From positions 62,001 through 126,000 of the forward strand of contig CBDAQA010000020.1 in assembly GCA_965198865.1 (NCBI GenBank): 64,000 nucleotides of DNA, in the 5' to 3' direction. Under the pieces are notes generated by a model. That model saw only the letters and a program-made list of their open reading frames with translations. It was not told the origin of the DNA and did no database searches. Positions 38,358-46,999 of the stretch are shown here, one piece after another. Positions within the stretch are counted from its first letter, which is position 1. Each line of letters opens with the position of its first letter. Position numbers and translations under genes: made by a program. The stretch comes from CBDAQA01 sp965198865 (GTDB lineage Bacteria; Planctomycetota; Phycisphaerae; Tepidisphaerales; Tepidisphaeraceae).

Positions 38358-41300
38358 CTACCTCGCGCCGGCGCTGACCGGCGGGGCTCCGTCTGACCCA
38401 CCGGCCCCCGCTGCGACCGGCCGCAGCGTAAACGCCCCCTGCTTGGACTGGCCCGTCCGGAACCGGATGCGGTACGCATCGAGGTAGTTGGAGCTGAAGC
38501 TGCGCGGGACCAACTCGGCCGAGCTGGCGACCAGGACGACCGGGCCGCCCGGCGTGGTCACGTTCCCGCGGACGTGCAGCGGGCCGTTGGCCCGCAGCAC
38601 GGCCACGCCGTGGCCGGCCGCGTCGGTCATCGTTGCCCACACGGTGTTCCGCTTGGTCGCCAGGAACGAGATGTCCTTGTCGTCGACCCGGCCGGTGACG
38701 GCCCCGACGGAGTCCGGCGGGTAGGCCGTCCACTGGGCCTCGCGGTACCAGCCCAGGTGGTCGAACGTGGCCGGCAGGTCGAACGTCAGGCCGAACTCCC
38801 AGGCGTTGGTCTCGGTGGCCGACCATGCCAGGTCGTAGGCGACGTCGGTCGTGCCGTCGGTGTGGACGACGAGCGTGTACGTGAGCCGACCCAGCACGGC
38901 GTCCGGTGCCTCCGCGAGGGAGACGTCGGCGGCGACGGTGATCGTCGCGTGGTCACCGGCGGGCGTGGCCGTCACCTGCGCGTTGGACAGCCGCGGGGCC
39001 GACTTGCTGTTGACGTAGCCGACCTTGCCGCTGCGGTGGTCGCCGTCGTCGCCCCGGTGTTCGCCCAGGTTGAGCGTCGGGCCGGTCATGTTGCCGCCGC
39101 CGGGCAGGGCGAAGGTGGCCCGGCCGGTGGACTTATCAACGGAGATCGTCGTGGACGCCAGCGTGACCCGCACCTGACCGTCGGCGTCGCTCACCTGCGG
39201 GGCGGCGTTGGCCGGGGCAGTGAACGCCGGCGGGGGCGGGGCGGGGGGCTTGGCCCCGGGGGTCGTCAGCCGGGTGGTGTAGATCGACCGGCCATCGGGG
39301 TGGACGAACTCCAGCACGACGGCGTCGGTCCCGGCCGGGGCGGGCACGGTCACGTCGGCCGTCGTCCCCGGCGGGCAGGCCGGGTGCAGCTCGCCGGCGG
39401 CCAACTCTTTGTCGCCCTCGGCCCCGCCGGTCATCGCGTGCCAGTGGCACGTCAGCTCGGACAGATCGGTGAAGGCGTAGCGGTTCTGCACGCTGACGTG
39501 GCACGACCCGCCGGCCGGCTCGATCGTGCGGGCCTCGACCGTCACCGGGCTGTAGACCTCCTTGACCTGGTACAGCTCGGGCTTGGGGTTGCGGAACCCG
39601 TCAACGAGCCCCTTGTGGTTCTCGTGGGTGATGCCCCGGGCGTCCTTCTTCGAGGCGTCCACGAACGGGTCGAGCAAGCCTTGGTCCTGCCACTCCCAGA
39701 TGAACGCGCCGAGGATGTTCTTCCGCGGCCAGATGTGGGCCCACTGCTTGGCCAGCACCTCGCCCCAGAAGTCGCCGGTGCCGGGGTCGTACGCCAGCTC
39801 CGGGCCGTAGAACGTGTGCGGCCCCTCGGTGATGACCCAGGGCCCGTCGGGCGACTTGGCCATGCGGGCGACGGCACCGTCGTCGGGGTAGTGCCAATCG
39901 TTGAAGCTGATCTTGGGGGCGTAGGTGGTCTTCTTCTGCTCGGACACGAACCGTGGGCGGGTGGGGTCGGTGGCCGTCACGTAGTCGACCATTGCGGCGA
40001 AGTCGGGGCCGAACCCGCTCTCGTTGCCACAGCTCCAGGCGAGCACGCAGGGCAGGTTCTTGTCCCGGCTCAGCGTCTCGACGGCGTGCTGGACGAAGGC
40101 GTCCTTCAGCGACAGGTCCTTGGGGTTGCAGAAGCAGGCCGGGATCTCGTCCAGGATGTACAGCCCCTTCTCGTCGCACAGCTCCAGGAACCGCGTGCCG
40201 TGGTTGTAGTGGCTGGTGCGGACCGCGTTGATGTTGGCCGCCTTGATCATGGCCACGTCGGTCTGCTCGGCGTGCTCGTCGAGGGCGTGGCCCAGGGCCG
40301 ACCACTCCTCGTGCCGGCAGGTGCCGGTCAGCTTGACCGGCACGCCGTTCCACAGCAGGACGTTGTCCTTGATCTCGATCTGCCGGAACCCGAACCGCTG
40401 CTGCACGGCCTCGACCGGCTTGCCGTCGGCCGTCAGGGCGAAGACGAGGTAGTACAGGTTGGGGTGCTCGGCCGACCACAGCTTGGGACCCTTGACCGGG
40501 CCGGTCATGTGGAGCGTGACGCTGCGGTCTCCGTCGACGGTCGCCAGGGCCGTCAGGGGCGCAACGTCGTCCACCTTGGTCCCGTCCTGCCGGTACAGCG
40601 TCGCGGTGACGCCGACCCCCTTGCCCGGCACGCCGCGGACGACGACGGCGGTGTCCAGCGTGGCGTCGACGTGGTCCGGCGACAGGGTCGTGACCACGGT
40701 CAGGTCGTCCACGTGGGTGATGGGGACGGCCTTGAGGTAGGTGTCGCGGGAGATGCCGCCCAGGTTCCAGAAGTCGCCGCTGTCCAGCGACACGCTGGGT
40801 GTGGTCTTGCAGACCCGCAGGGCGAACAGGTTCCGCTGTCCGGGGTGGACCGCATCGGTCACGTCCAGGTCCCAGCCGGTGAACCCGCCCTCGTGGTAGC
40901 CGACGCGCTTGCCGTTGACGAACACCTCGGCCCCGTCCATGACGGCGTCGAAGTGCCACAGCACCCGCTGCCCCGCGAACGACGCCGGGACGTCGACGGT
41001 CCGCCGGTACAGTCCGGCGGCGTCGTCGGCGTGGTCGTAGGTTGGCTCGGAGTAACCGGACAACTCCCAGTTGCCCGGCACGGTGAAGTCGTGCCAGGCG
41101 CGGTCGTCGAACGACGGGCTGGCGAACGCCGCGACCGTGGCGGCGGCCGACTTTGGGGGCACCCACACGACGTCGCGGCCGTCACGGTAGACGTGCAGGG
41201 CCACCTCCCGGATCGACGCCCACTGCGGCTCGCCGCCGGCAGTGGCGGCGGCGGTGACGGTGATGCGGACGAACCGGGCCGTCGCGGGCTTCAGGGTCAC

Positions 41301-41780
41301 GGGCCCGTCGCCGACGCCGTCCCCACCGGTCAGGTCGGTTAGCGTCTGCCACTTCCGGCCGTCGTCCGACCCCTGAACCTTGAACTTGTAGTGCCCATCC
41401 CCGTGCTCCCAGGCGATTTCCAGCCCCGTGACCGGCGCGCGCGTGCCGAGGTCGACCTGCCACCACTGCGGCATCTCGCCGCCGTTGGCGCACCAGCGGG
41501 TGTCGCGGTTCCCGTCCACCGCCTTGTCCGCCGGCAACTGCTCGCTCGAGGCCGACACCGGCACCCCAACGAACCGACCGCCGGCGGTAAACGCGCCGTG
41601 GGTCGGCTCGAACCGCCAGGTCCCGACCATGGGCACGATGGCCGGGTTGCCAGGGCGGAGCTTGGCCACGTCGACCGGGACGCTCCCGGTCAGGGGCACC
41701 GGCACGTCGGCGCGGACGACCGCGGCGGCCGCGGGCACGAGGACAGCGGTCATCAGCGCGGCGGTCAGCGGGTGCGTCAT
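38358..41780 (-). CDS. GH2 beta-galactosidase-like enzyme with an N-terminal F5/8-type C domain
   Basis: A 1140-residue secreted enzyme and first gene of the seven-gene cluster. The start at 41780 gives a signal (LTAALMTAVLVPAAAAVVRA) and has GGGAAG upstream; the frame stays open 36 codons further without support. An F5/8-type C domain lies near residues 60-180 (PVSASSEQLPADKAVDGNRD, WWQVDLGTRAPVTGLEIAW). The GH2 sugar-binding, immunoglobulin-like and TIM-barrel domains follow: VPGNWELSGYSEPTYDH, FRQIEIKDNVLLWNGVP, VRTSHYNHGTRFLELCDEKG, acid/base in LAWSCGNESGFG (about Glu586) and nucleophile in WVITEGPHTFYG (about Glu651). The C-terminal Bgal_small_N-type region is present (TFDHLGWYREAQWTAYPPD). 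It probably acts on beta-galactosides; some GH2 enzymes prefer other beta-glycosides. Confidence 0.93.
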   Translation of the reverse strand: MTHPLTAALMTAVLVPAAAAVVRADVPVPLTGSVPVDVAKLRPGNPAIVPMVGTWRFEPTHGAFTAGGRFVGVPVSASSEQLPADKAVDGNRDTRWCANGGEMPQWWQVDLGTRAPVTGLEIAWEHGDGHYKFKVQGSDDGRKWQTLTDLTGGDGVGDGPVTLKPATARFVRITVTAAATAGGEPQWASIREVALHVYRDGRDVVWVPPKSAAATVAAFASPSFDDRAWHDFTVPGNWELSGYSEPTYDHADDAAGLYRRTVDVPASFAGQRVLWHFDAVMDGAEVFVNGKRVGYHEGGFTGWDLDVTDAVHPGQRNLFALRVCKTTPSVSLDSGDFWNLGGISRDTYLKAVPITHVDDLTVVTTLSPDHVDATLDTAVVVRGVPGKGVGVTATLYRQDGTKVDDVAPLTALATVDGDRSVTLHMTGPVKGPKLWSAEHPNLYYLVFALTADGKPVEAVQQRFGFRQIEIKDNVLLWNGVPVKLTGTCRHEEWSALGHALDEHAEQTDVAMIKAANINAVRTSHYNHGTRFLELCDEKGLYILDEIPACFCNPKDLSLKDAFVQHAVETLSRDKNLPCVLAWSCGNESGFGPDFAAMVDYVTATDPTRPRFVSEQKKTTYAPKISFNDWHYPDDGAVARMAKSPDGPWVITEGPHTFYGPELAYDPGTGDFWGEVLAKQWAHIWPRKNILGAFIWEWQDQGLLDPFVDASKKDARGITHENHKGLVDGFRNPKPELYQVKEVYSPVTVEARTIEPAGGSCHVSVQNRYAFTDLSELTCHWHAMTGGAEGDKELAAGELHPACPPGTTADVTVPAPAGTDAVVLEFVHPDGRSIYTTRLTTPGAKPPAPPPPAFTAPANAAPQVSDADGQVRVTLASTTISVDKSTGRATFALPGGGNMTGPTLNLGEHRGDDGDHRSGKVGYVNSKSAPRLSNAQVTATPAGDHATITVAADVSLAEAPDAVLGRLTYTLVVHTDGTTDVAYDLAWSATETNAWEFGLTFDLPATFDHLGWYREAQWTAYPPDSVGAVTGRVDDKDISFLATKRNTVWATMTDAAGHGVAVLRANGPLHVRGNVTTPGGPVVLVASSAELVPRSFSSNYLDAYRIRFRTGQSKQGAFTLRPVAAGAGGSDGAPPVSAGAR

Positions 41781-42118
41781 CCGAATCTTCCCAACGTTGC
41801 GGGCGGGGGCCACCGCTGGCCGTCCGACCCCCGGTGGGTCGTGACGTGCGGCCGCCGGAGTATAACAGACGGTCTCCGGACCGGCCACAACACCTTCGCC
41901 GACACCGCGAGACCGACGCCGCCACAGGTGAGGACGAAGAGGCGAACAGGCCCCGGACCAGATGCCCCGGGGCCGTGTTGTGCCTGCTTCGCCAACGGGG
42001 CCGCCGACGAAGGCGGCACCCCGCTGAACCGGCAGCGAACCGGGCGCCTCACTGCTGGGGGCGCGCGAGGCGGCTCACAGCTGCGGGCGAGCGGACGGGG
42101 CCCCGCCGGCGGGCGTGT
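41781..42118. other. Intergenic spacer before the hydrolase cluster
   Basis: 338 bp separate the last surface gene (pseudopilin, ending at 42119) from the GH2 start, both minus strand. It contains one nested hairpin (listed separately) and must hold the promoter of the seven-gene cluster on its left side. No credible gene is seen; the small frames here are Ala/Arg-rich and lack start signals. Confidence 0.6.
41941..41993 (-). terminator. Nested GC-rich hairpin downstream of the pseudopilin gene
   Basis: GGCCCCGG at 41949-41956 pairs perfectly with CCGGGGCC at 41967-41974 over a ten-base loop. Outside it, GGCGAACAGG at 41941-41950 matches, with a one-base bulge, the complement of CCTGCTTCGCC at 41983-41993. 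It lies 126-178 bp past the pseudopilin stop on the minus strand. No T-run follows, so intrinsic termination is plausible rather than certain. The arm sequence recurs at 48697-48722. Confidence 0.5.
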
Positions 42119-43003
42119 TCAGAAGGTCCAGTCCCAGTGCCTCAGCGTGGGGCTGTTCGCGTACTGGCGGGTGACGTAGTCGGCGTGGCCGTCGCAGAAG
42201 ACGGCGTTGCCGCTCGCGCCCGAATTGGGGATCCCTTCCTGGTCGCCGGCACTCACCGCCTTGTCCGGGTAGTGACGGCGGGAGTCGTGGCGGTCGGCCA
42301 GGAAGTTGCCGTTGCTGGCCAACTGCGAAACCGGGACGACGTTGGGATAGGTGCCGGTGAAACCGACCATCACCATGTCGCCGTCATCGATCGACGCCTC
42401 GGATTCCTCGCCCATCATGATGGTGGCCGACGCATGTCGGACGCTGGACATGGTCGCGATGCGCCTGTGGCAGTAGTCATAGCGGACCGAGTCGAAGTTC
42501 GGCAATTCGGCCGACAGCAGGTCGTTCATGGAGTAGCTGTACGGGTACGGGGTGAGGATCGTGGCGATGGTGGTCGCGTTCGGCCGAGCCAAGGTATCCG
42601 CCGGGCAGATCCAAACCGCCGGGCTGAACTGTCCGCCCATGTAGCGGACCAGGGCACCCATGTTCTCGTCTTGCTGAGGCGTATGGTGGGAGGCGCTAAG
42701 GGGGGGCCGGCCGGTTGCCGACCATGTTGCTGCGGGCTCCTCCCAGTAGACGAAGTCGTCGAGCAACTGCGGCCCGTACCGCGCCGAGCCGGGAAACCGG
42801 CCCCGGTTATCGTTGGTGTACATGAGCATTGCCAGCCCGATCTGGCGCAGGTTGCTCTCACACTTGACGCGGTAGGCGGTCGACCTCGCCTTCGCCAACG
42901 ACGGGAGCAGGATGCCGATCAGCAGGGCGATGATGCCGATGACCACGAGCAACTCGACCAAGGTGAAACCGCCACGCTTAACTAAATTTGGACGAGTCAG
43001 CAC
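42119..43003 (-). CDS. Pseudopilin-like protein with type II/IV prepilin leader (copy 1)
   Basis: A 294-residue protein starting at a GTG with GGAGG six bases upstream. Prepilin signal: RGGFTLVELLVVIGIIALLI, with cleavage expected between G and F by a prepilin peptidase, followed by the hydrophobic helix and LPSLAKARSTAYRVKCESNL. The globular part ends with FCDGHADYVTRQYANS, the H-x-DG-H-type C-terminal pattern shared by the large planctomycete prepilin-like family. It starts 39 bp after the PEP-CTERM gene on the same strand, so the two are almost certainly co-transcribed. These proteins occur in dozens of copies per planctomycete genome and have no proven function; an extracellular pseudopilus or surface-anchored role is assumed. 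Confidence 0.92.
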   Translation of the reverse strand: MLTRPNLVKRGGFTLVELLVVIGIIALLIGILLPSLAKARSTAYRVKCESNLRQIGLAMLMYTNDNRGRFPGSARYGPQLLDDFVYWEEPAATWSATGRPPLSASHHTPQQDENMGALVRYMGGQFSPAVWICPADTLARPNATTIATILTPYPYSYSMNDLLSAELPNFDSVRYDYCHRRIATMSSVRHASATIMMGEESEASIDDGDMVMVGFTGTYPNVVPVSQLASNGNFLADRHDSRRHYPDKAVSAGDQEGIPNSGASGNAVFCDGHADYVTRQYANSPTLRHWDWTF

Positions 43004-43042
43004 GGTGAGCCTCCAACTGGGTGGGACGACGGAATACTGCGT

Positions 43043-46000
43043 TCACAACCGGATCACGCGCCGACGACGTCGGGCGAGCAGCGGTCCGGCGCCCATCGCC
43101 AGAAGCGTTACGCTGGTGGGTTCCGGTGTCGCAGCCACGTCGGCGAGGATCAGGTCAAACCCGCCGCTGCCGGTCGAGTCGGCCTGTGACGACAAATTGA
43201 GGGAATCTCCACCGGGCGCGGGCAACAGCCCTGGCGTGCTCAGGTTGAGCTTCGTGAGCGTCGTGGCGAAGTTCGACGTGTTGAACGGGTTGCTGGCCGA
43301 CGCGTCGGTGTCGACCGCCAGGACCAGCACGCCGCCCGACGTGAAGGTCTGTGTGCCGCCGATGCTGGGCACGCTGATGTTGAACGTGTTGTTGGTGCCG
43401 GTGGTGGCGTTGATCGTCAGGCTCGACAGGATCAGCCGGTCGTTCCCGCTGCTGGTATTGCTCAGGTTCAGGGCCTTGTCGACGAACGACCCGCTCGCGT
43501 TCCAGGTCTGGCCTGCGGTGGTCAGCGTGCCCACGCCGTCGGCGGTGGTCGCCCCGGTGCCGCCGGTGATGGTGCCGCCGCTGGCGACCACGACCGCCCC
43601 GGTCCCGCCGGTGCCGGCCAGGACGCCGCCGGAGACGTTGACCGTCCCGGTGCCGGTCGAGGAGTTGGCCACGGTGGTCCCGGTCAGGCCCAGGGGGGCG
43701 TTGGCCTGGAGCGTGCCGGCAGTGACGTTCGTGCCGCCGGTGTAGAAGTTCACGCCGGACAACACCAGCGTGCCGGCCCCGGCCTTGTTCAGGACACCGC
43801 CGGCCGTTCCCGAGCCGCCCCGGCCGCCCAGCGGGGCGGAGACGGTCAGGTCGGCCGCGACCGAGCCGGTGACGTCGGGCACGGCGAACGTGGTGCTGGC
43901 GTAGGTTCCGCCGGCGAAGCCAAGGTCGACGTTGTTCTTGCCGGTCGTGTTTGACAGTCCGACCGACGAGGTGATTGTCGAGGCCGCGGTGCCGCCGACG
44001 GTGACGTTGCCGCCGATCGTGAGCGTGGGGTAGGCGATCGAGTAGCCGGTGCCCGTGGTCACGGTGCCGCCGTTCAGGTTCAGGTTCTGCAGCGAGTTGC
44101 CGCTGCCGCTGGCGCTGATCGTGAACGTGCTGGCAGGGTTGACGGTGACGCTGACCAAGCTGGTGCCACCGCCGGCGCCGATCGTGTCGCCGCCGGTGAA
44201 GTTCAACGCGGCGGGCGTGGCGCTGGTGCCGACGGTGACGGTGCGCGCGACGGCCGTGGTGGCCCCGAGCGGGCCCGCGCCGTTCCCGTTCCCACCGCCG
44301 GCCGACAGCGTGCCGGCGTTGACGTTCACGTTGCCGGTGAACGTCGAGTTGTTGGCGCTCAAGGTCAGCGTGTTGCCCCCGAGCTTGGTCAGGCCACCGC
44401 TGGTGTCGGCGCCGGTGACGGCGGTGGCGACCGAGGAGCTGTTCCCCGGGCCTGCGGCAGTGATGCCGACCAGCGTCACGGTGGGTGCCGACGTGTACCC
44501 CTGGCCGGGGTTAGTGATCGTGATGCCGGTCAAGTTGCCGCTGGCGTCGAGGGTGGCGATGCCCGACGCCCCGTTCCCGCTGCCGCCGGTGAAGACGACG
44601 ATGGGGGCGGCCAAGTAGCCGGTCCCGCCGGAGACGGCGACCGATGACACGCCGTTGCCGGTCGGTGCCAGCAGCGACTGGGCGACGGTGACGCTGGCGT
44701 TACCGGTGTTAAACACGGCCCCGCCGCCGTACACGTACGCGGCGGTGAGACCCGTGAAGTAGTTCGTCGTCGCCACGGTGGGCACGAGCGTGCCGCCGTT
44801 GAAGTCGAAGAACTTGGTCCCGTTGGTGTTGGCACCGACCGACCCGGTCGTGATCGTGCCGCCGGACAGCAGGTTGACGATGGCCGTCTGACCGTTATTG
44901 GACGTCGTGCCGGGATCGGCCCCGCCGCCGCCCTCATACAGGTTGCCGACGTTCAGACTGCCGGTGCCGCGGACGTTCACGGTGGCGTTGTTGTACTCGC
45001 CGACGGTGAGGCGGTAGCCGGCCGTCGTCTCGTTGAAGCTTCCGCCGCTGACGTCCAGGACGTTGTACGTGGTGGCGTCGCCGCTGACGTGTGACCCGCC
45101 GACGCGGGCGTAGTTGTTGGTCGAGACGGACCCGCCGCTGATGTACATTGCGCCGCTCCCGCGGTCGCCGACGCGGATGACGGACGTGGTCGTGACGCTG
45201 CCCCCGGCGATGTTCCACACGCCGACGCTGGCCGGGTTGTACGCCCCGATGTAGAGCGGGTCGGCGGCGTTCCCCTGGGTCACCGTGCCGGCGGCCTGGT
45301 TGACGATGCCGCCGGCCGTCCCCTGGCCGATGGCGATGTTCCCGTTCGAGATCGGGCCGCCGCCGTTGACGGCCACGGTGGCGGTGCCAGAGAGGTTCAG
45401 GATGCCCAGCGCCCCGTTCTGATTGCCGAGGTTGAAGTCACCGGTGTCGGTGAGGGTGCCGCCGGTCATGTTGACCGTGCCGGTCCCGTACTGCCCGATG
45501 CTCGTGTAGAAGGTGCTGGCGATGGTCCCGCTGGCGATAATGAGCGTGGCGGAACTGCCACCCTGCGAGGCGACGAAGAACCCGCCCACGGTCGACGTGG
45601 TGGCCGCCCCGGTGTCCAGCGTCAGCGTGCCGGGCCCGTTGATCGTGAGCGACGAGGCGGAGCCGGAGACGTTCGAGTTCACCGCCGACGTGACGTACGC
45701 CGTCACGCCGCTGGCGGTGTTGATGAACCCGGCGTTCCCGAACGTGACCGCGCCGCCGGTGACGTTGTAGCCCGACGTGACGAAATTGATCGTCCCGACC
45801 TGGATGCCGCTGGCCTGGTTGACCGACACGACGTAGGGCCCCGGGCTGCCGGCACCGAAGATGGCGACGTTGCCCAGGTCGTTGTTGTACGGCGCGTCGG
45901 TGCCGTTCGCGTTCCCGGTGCTGTACCAGATCGGCGTGGTCGTGTCCCAGGGGCCGGACCCGTCGCTGGCGAAGCTGGTTTGCAGCGGGTCCCAATAATA

Positions 46001-46165
46001 GGTGAATGGCGCCGCCGAGGCCGCCCCGCCCTGCGACAGGCACGCGCCGGCCGCGACCGCGGCCGCGGTGCCCAGCCCCCCCCGGCGACCGCGCGCCCTG
46101 GGACGGACGGTTGACGGGGATCGACGGGTGACGCCACCGACGCTGGTGCAAATTTGACGAAGCAT
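43043..46165 (-). CDS. Beta-strand-repeat surface protein with PEP-CTERM signal
   Basis: A 1040-residue exported protein. The start at 46165 is followed by a basic n-region (RPRARGRRGG) and a signal (LGTAAAVAAGACLSQGGAAS); a purine-rich GGAAGAGGGTAGAGGG precedes it. Upstream open frame exists to 47668 but is antisense to the FecR-like gene. The opening FTYYWDPLQTSFASDGSGPW is typical of this family, and repeats of the GTLTLDTGAATTSTVGG and GAGTLVLSGVNFYTGGTNVT type form a beta-helix. A non-repeat segment (VAVSGGTGYLAAPIVVFTGG and GQGYTSAPTVTLVG) sits in the middle. The end ATPEPTSVTLL ... ARRRRRVIRL is a PEP-CTERM sorting signal. It is followed after 39 bp by pseudopilin copy 1 and is divergent from the ECF sigma factor. 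Confidence 0.88.
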   Translation of the reverse strand: MLRQICTSVGGVTRRSPSTVRPRARGRRGGLGTAAAVAAGACLSQGGAASAAPFTYYWDPLQTSFASDGSGPWDTTTPIWYSTGNANGTDAPYNNDLGNVAIFGAGSPGPYVVSVNQASGIQVGTINFVTSGYNVTGGAVTFGNAGFINTASGVTAYVTSAVNSNVSGSASSLTINGPGTLTLDTGAATTSTVGGFFVASQGGSSATLIIASGTIASTFYTSIGQYGTGTVNMTGGTLTDTGDFNLGNQNGALGILNLSGTATVAVNGGGPISNGNIAIGQGTAGGIVNQAAGTVTQGNAADPLYIGAYNPASVGVWNIAGGSVTTTSVIRVGDRGSGAMYISGGSVSTNNYARVGGSHVSGDATTYNVLDVSGGSFNETTAGYRLTVGEYNNATVNVRGTGSLNVGNLYEGGGGADPGTTSNNGQTAIVNLLSGGTITTGSVGANTNGTKFFDFNGGTLVPTVATTNYFTGLTAAYVYGGGAVFNTGNASVTVAQSLLAPTGNGVSSVAVSGGTGYLAAPIVVFTGGSGNGASGIATLDASGNLTGITITNPGQGYTSAPTVTLVGITAAGPGNSSSVATAVTGADTSGGLTKLGGNTLTLSANNSTFTGNVNVNAGTLSAGGGNGNGAGPLGATTAVARTVTVGTSATPAALNFTGGDTIGAGGGTSLVSVTVNPASTFTISASGSGNSLQNLNLNGGTVTTGTGYSIAYPTLTIGGNVTVGGTAASTITSSVGLSNTTGKNNVDLGFAGGTYASTTFAVPDVTGSVAADLTVSAPLGGRGGSGTAGGVLNKAGAGTLVLSGVNFYTGGTNVTAGTLQANAPLGLTGTTVANSSTGTGTVNVSGGVLAGTGGTGAVVVASGGTITGGTGATTADGVGTLTTAGQTWNASGSFVDKALNLSNTSSGNDRLILSSLTINATTGTNNTFNISVPSIGGTQTFTSGGVLVLAVDTDASASNPFNTSNFATTLTKLNLSTPGLLPAPGGDSLNLSSQADSTGSGGFDLILADVAATPEPTSVTLLAMGAGPLLARRRRRVIRL

Positions 46166-46480
46166 CCCTCTACCCTCTTCCGACGGAACATCCTCAACCG
46201 CAGGCGGACCGCGCGGCCCTACCCTCGGCTCCTCCGAACCCAATGTCTCGGCCGCCTGCCAAGCGGACCACGGACGACGTGTGGCGGACAACCAACGCCG
46301 CCACCGATTTATGTTGGACCGCCGCGACGCCTTAACACCCGGCGAATTTTTCTCAGCTCGACGAGCGGGACGCGTCCGCAAGCGGGTCTTCCGCCACCGC
46401 CGTTCAGTGAGCAATCGGACGGCGACCGTTAAGAAGCGCCGGGCCGCCGACATGTGACTTCTGGGGCGGGTTGGGGAGCC
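46166..46480. promoter_or_regulatory. Divergent regulatory spacer between a PEP-CTERM gene and the ECF sigma gene
   Basis: 315 bp with start codons facing outwards. A locally AT-richer patch near 46298-46358 (around GATTTATGTTGG and GAATTTTTCTC) is the likeliest promoter location. It would be the natural target of the adjacent ECF sigma factor for autoregulation and for the PEP-CTERM gene, but no -35/-10 ECF consensus can be fixed from one copy. No gene is seen. Confidence 0.4.
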
Positions 46481-46999
46481 ATGGAAGAGCAGGCGCTGAT
46501 CAAGCTTCTCCTGGTTGAGCAACCCGGGCTGTTGGCGTACATACGATCGATCGTCCGGCGCGCCGACCTGGCCGACGACGTGTTCCAGGACGTGTGCGTC
46601 CTGGCCGTGCAGAAGCGGGGCGACCTCGTGGACGACGGCCTGCTGGTGCGGTGGCTGCGCGTCACGGCCCGACTGACGGCGATGAACCACCTCCGCAAGC
46701 GGCGGGAGGAGCACCTCGTGCTGGACGAGGCGGCGCTGGACGCGCTGGAGGCGGGGTGGGACGACGCGGACGTCGCAACCGACACCGAGGAGCTGCAGCG
46801 GTGCCTGCGGCTGCTGCCGCCTCACCAGCGCGACCTCGTGACCAAACGCTTCGTCGACGACTACGACTACCGGCGCCTCGCGGCGGAGTACCAGCGGCCG
46901 GTCAACAGCCTGTACGTCACCTTCAGCCGCATTTATGCGGCCCTGGCCAAGTGTCTGGCAAACCACAAGCGGCTCACCCCGGAGGTCCGACGTGGCTGA
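46481..46999 (+). CDS. ECF-type RNA polymerase sigma factor
   Basis: A 172-residue sigma-70-family ECF sigma factor. The ATG at 46481 has GGGGAG five bases upstream. Region 2 reads LAYIRSIVRRADLADDVFQD then VCVLAVQKRGDL, with the WLRVTARLTAMNHLRKRREE helix that contacts the -10 element; region 4 reads LPPHQRDLVTKRFVDDYDYR and AAEYQRPVNSLYVTFSRIYA. It matches the planctomycete/verrucomicrobial subgroup of ECF factors that pair with FecR-like partners. Its stop overlaps the GTG start of the FecR-like gene by several bases, so the pair is translationally coupled. It is divergent from one PEP-CTERM gene and probably controls surface-protein genes nearby. Confidence 0.93.
   Translation: MEEQALIKLLLVEQPGLLAYIRSIVRRADLADDVFQDVCVLAVQKRGDLVDDGLLVRWLRVTARLTAMNHLRKRREEHLVLDEAALDALEAGWDDADVATDTEELQRCLRLLPPHQRDLVTKRFVDDYDYRRLAAEYQRPVNSLYVTFSRIYAALAKCLANHKRLTPEVRRG

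Noticed and set aside
35353..38487. 1044-codon plus-strand frame across the GH43-like and serine-hydrolase genes
   Set aside because: It spans two unrelated genes in antisense and has no recognisable motif or ribosome-binding site.
38574..41342. 922-codon plus-strand frame over the GH2 gene
   Set aside because: Antisense shadow of the GH2 enzyme with only Val/Gly/Arg-rich sequence.
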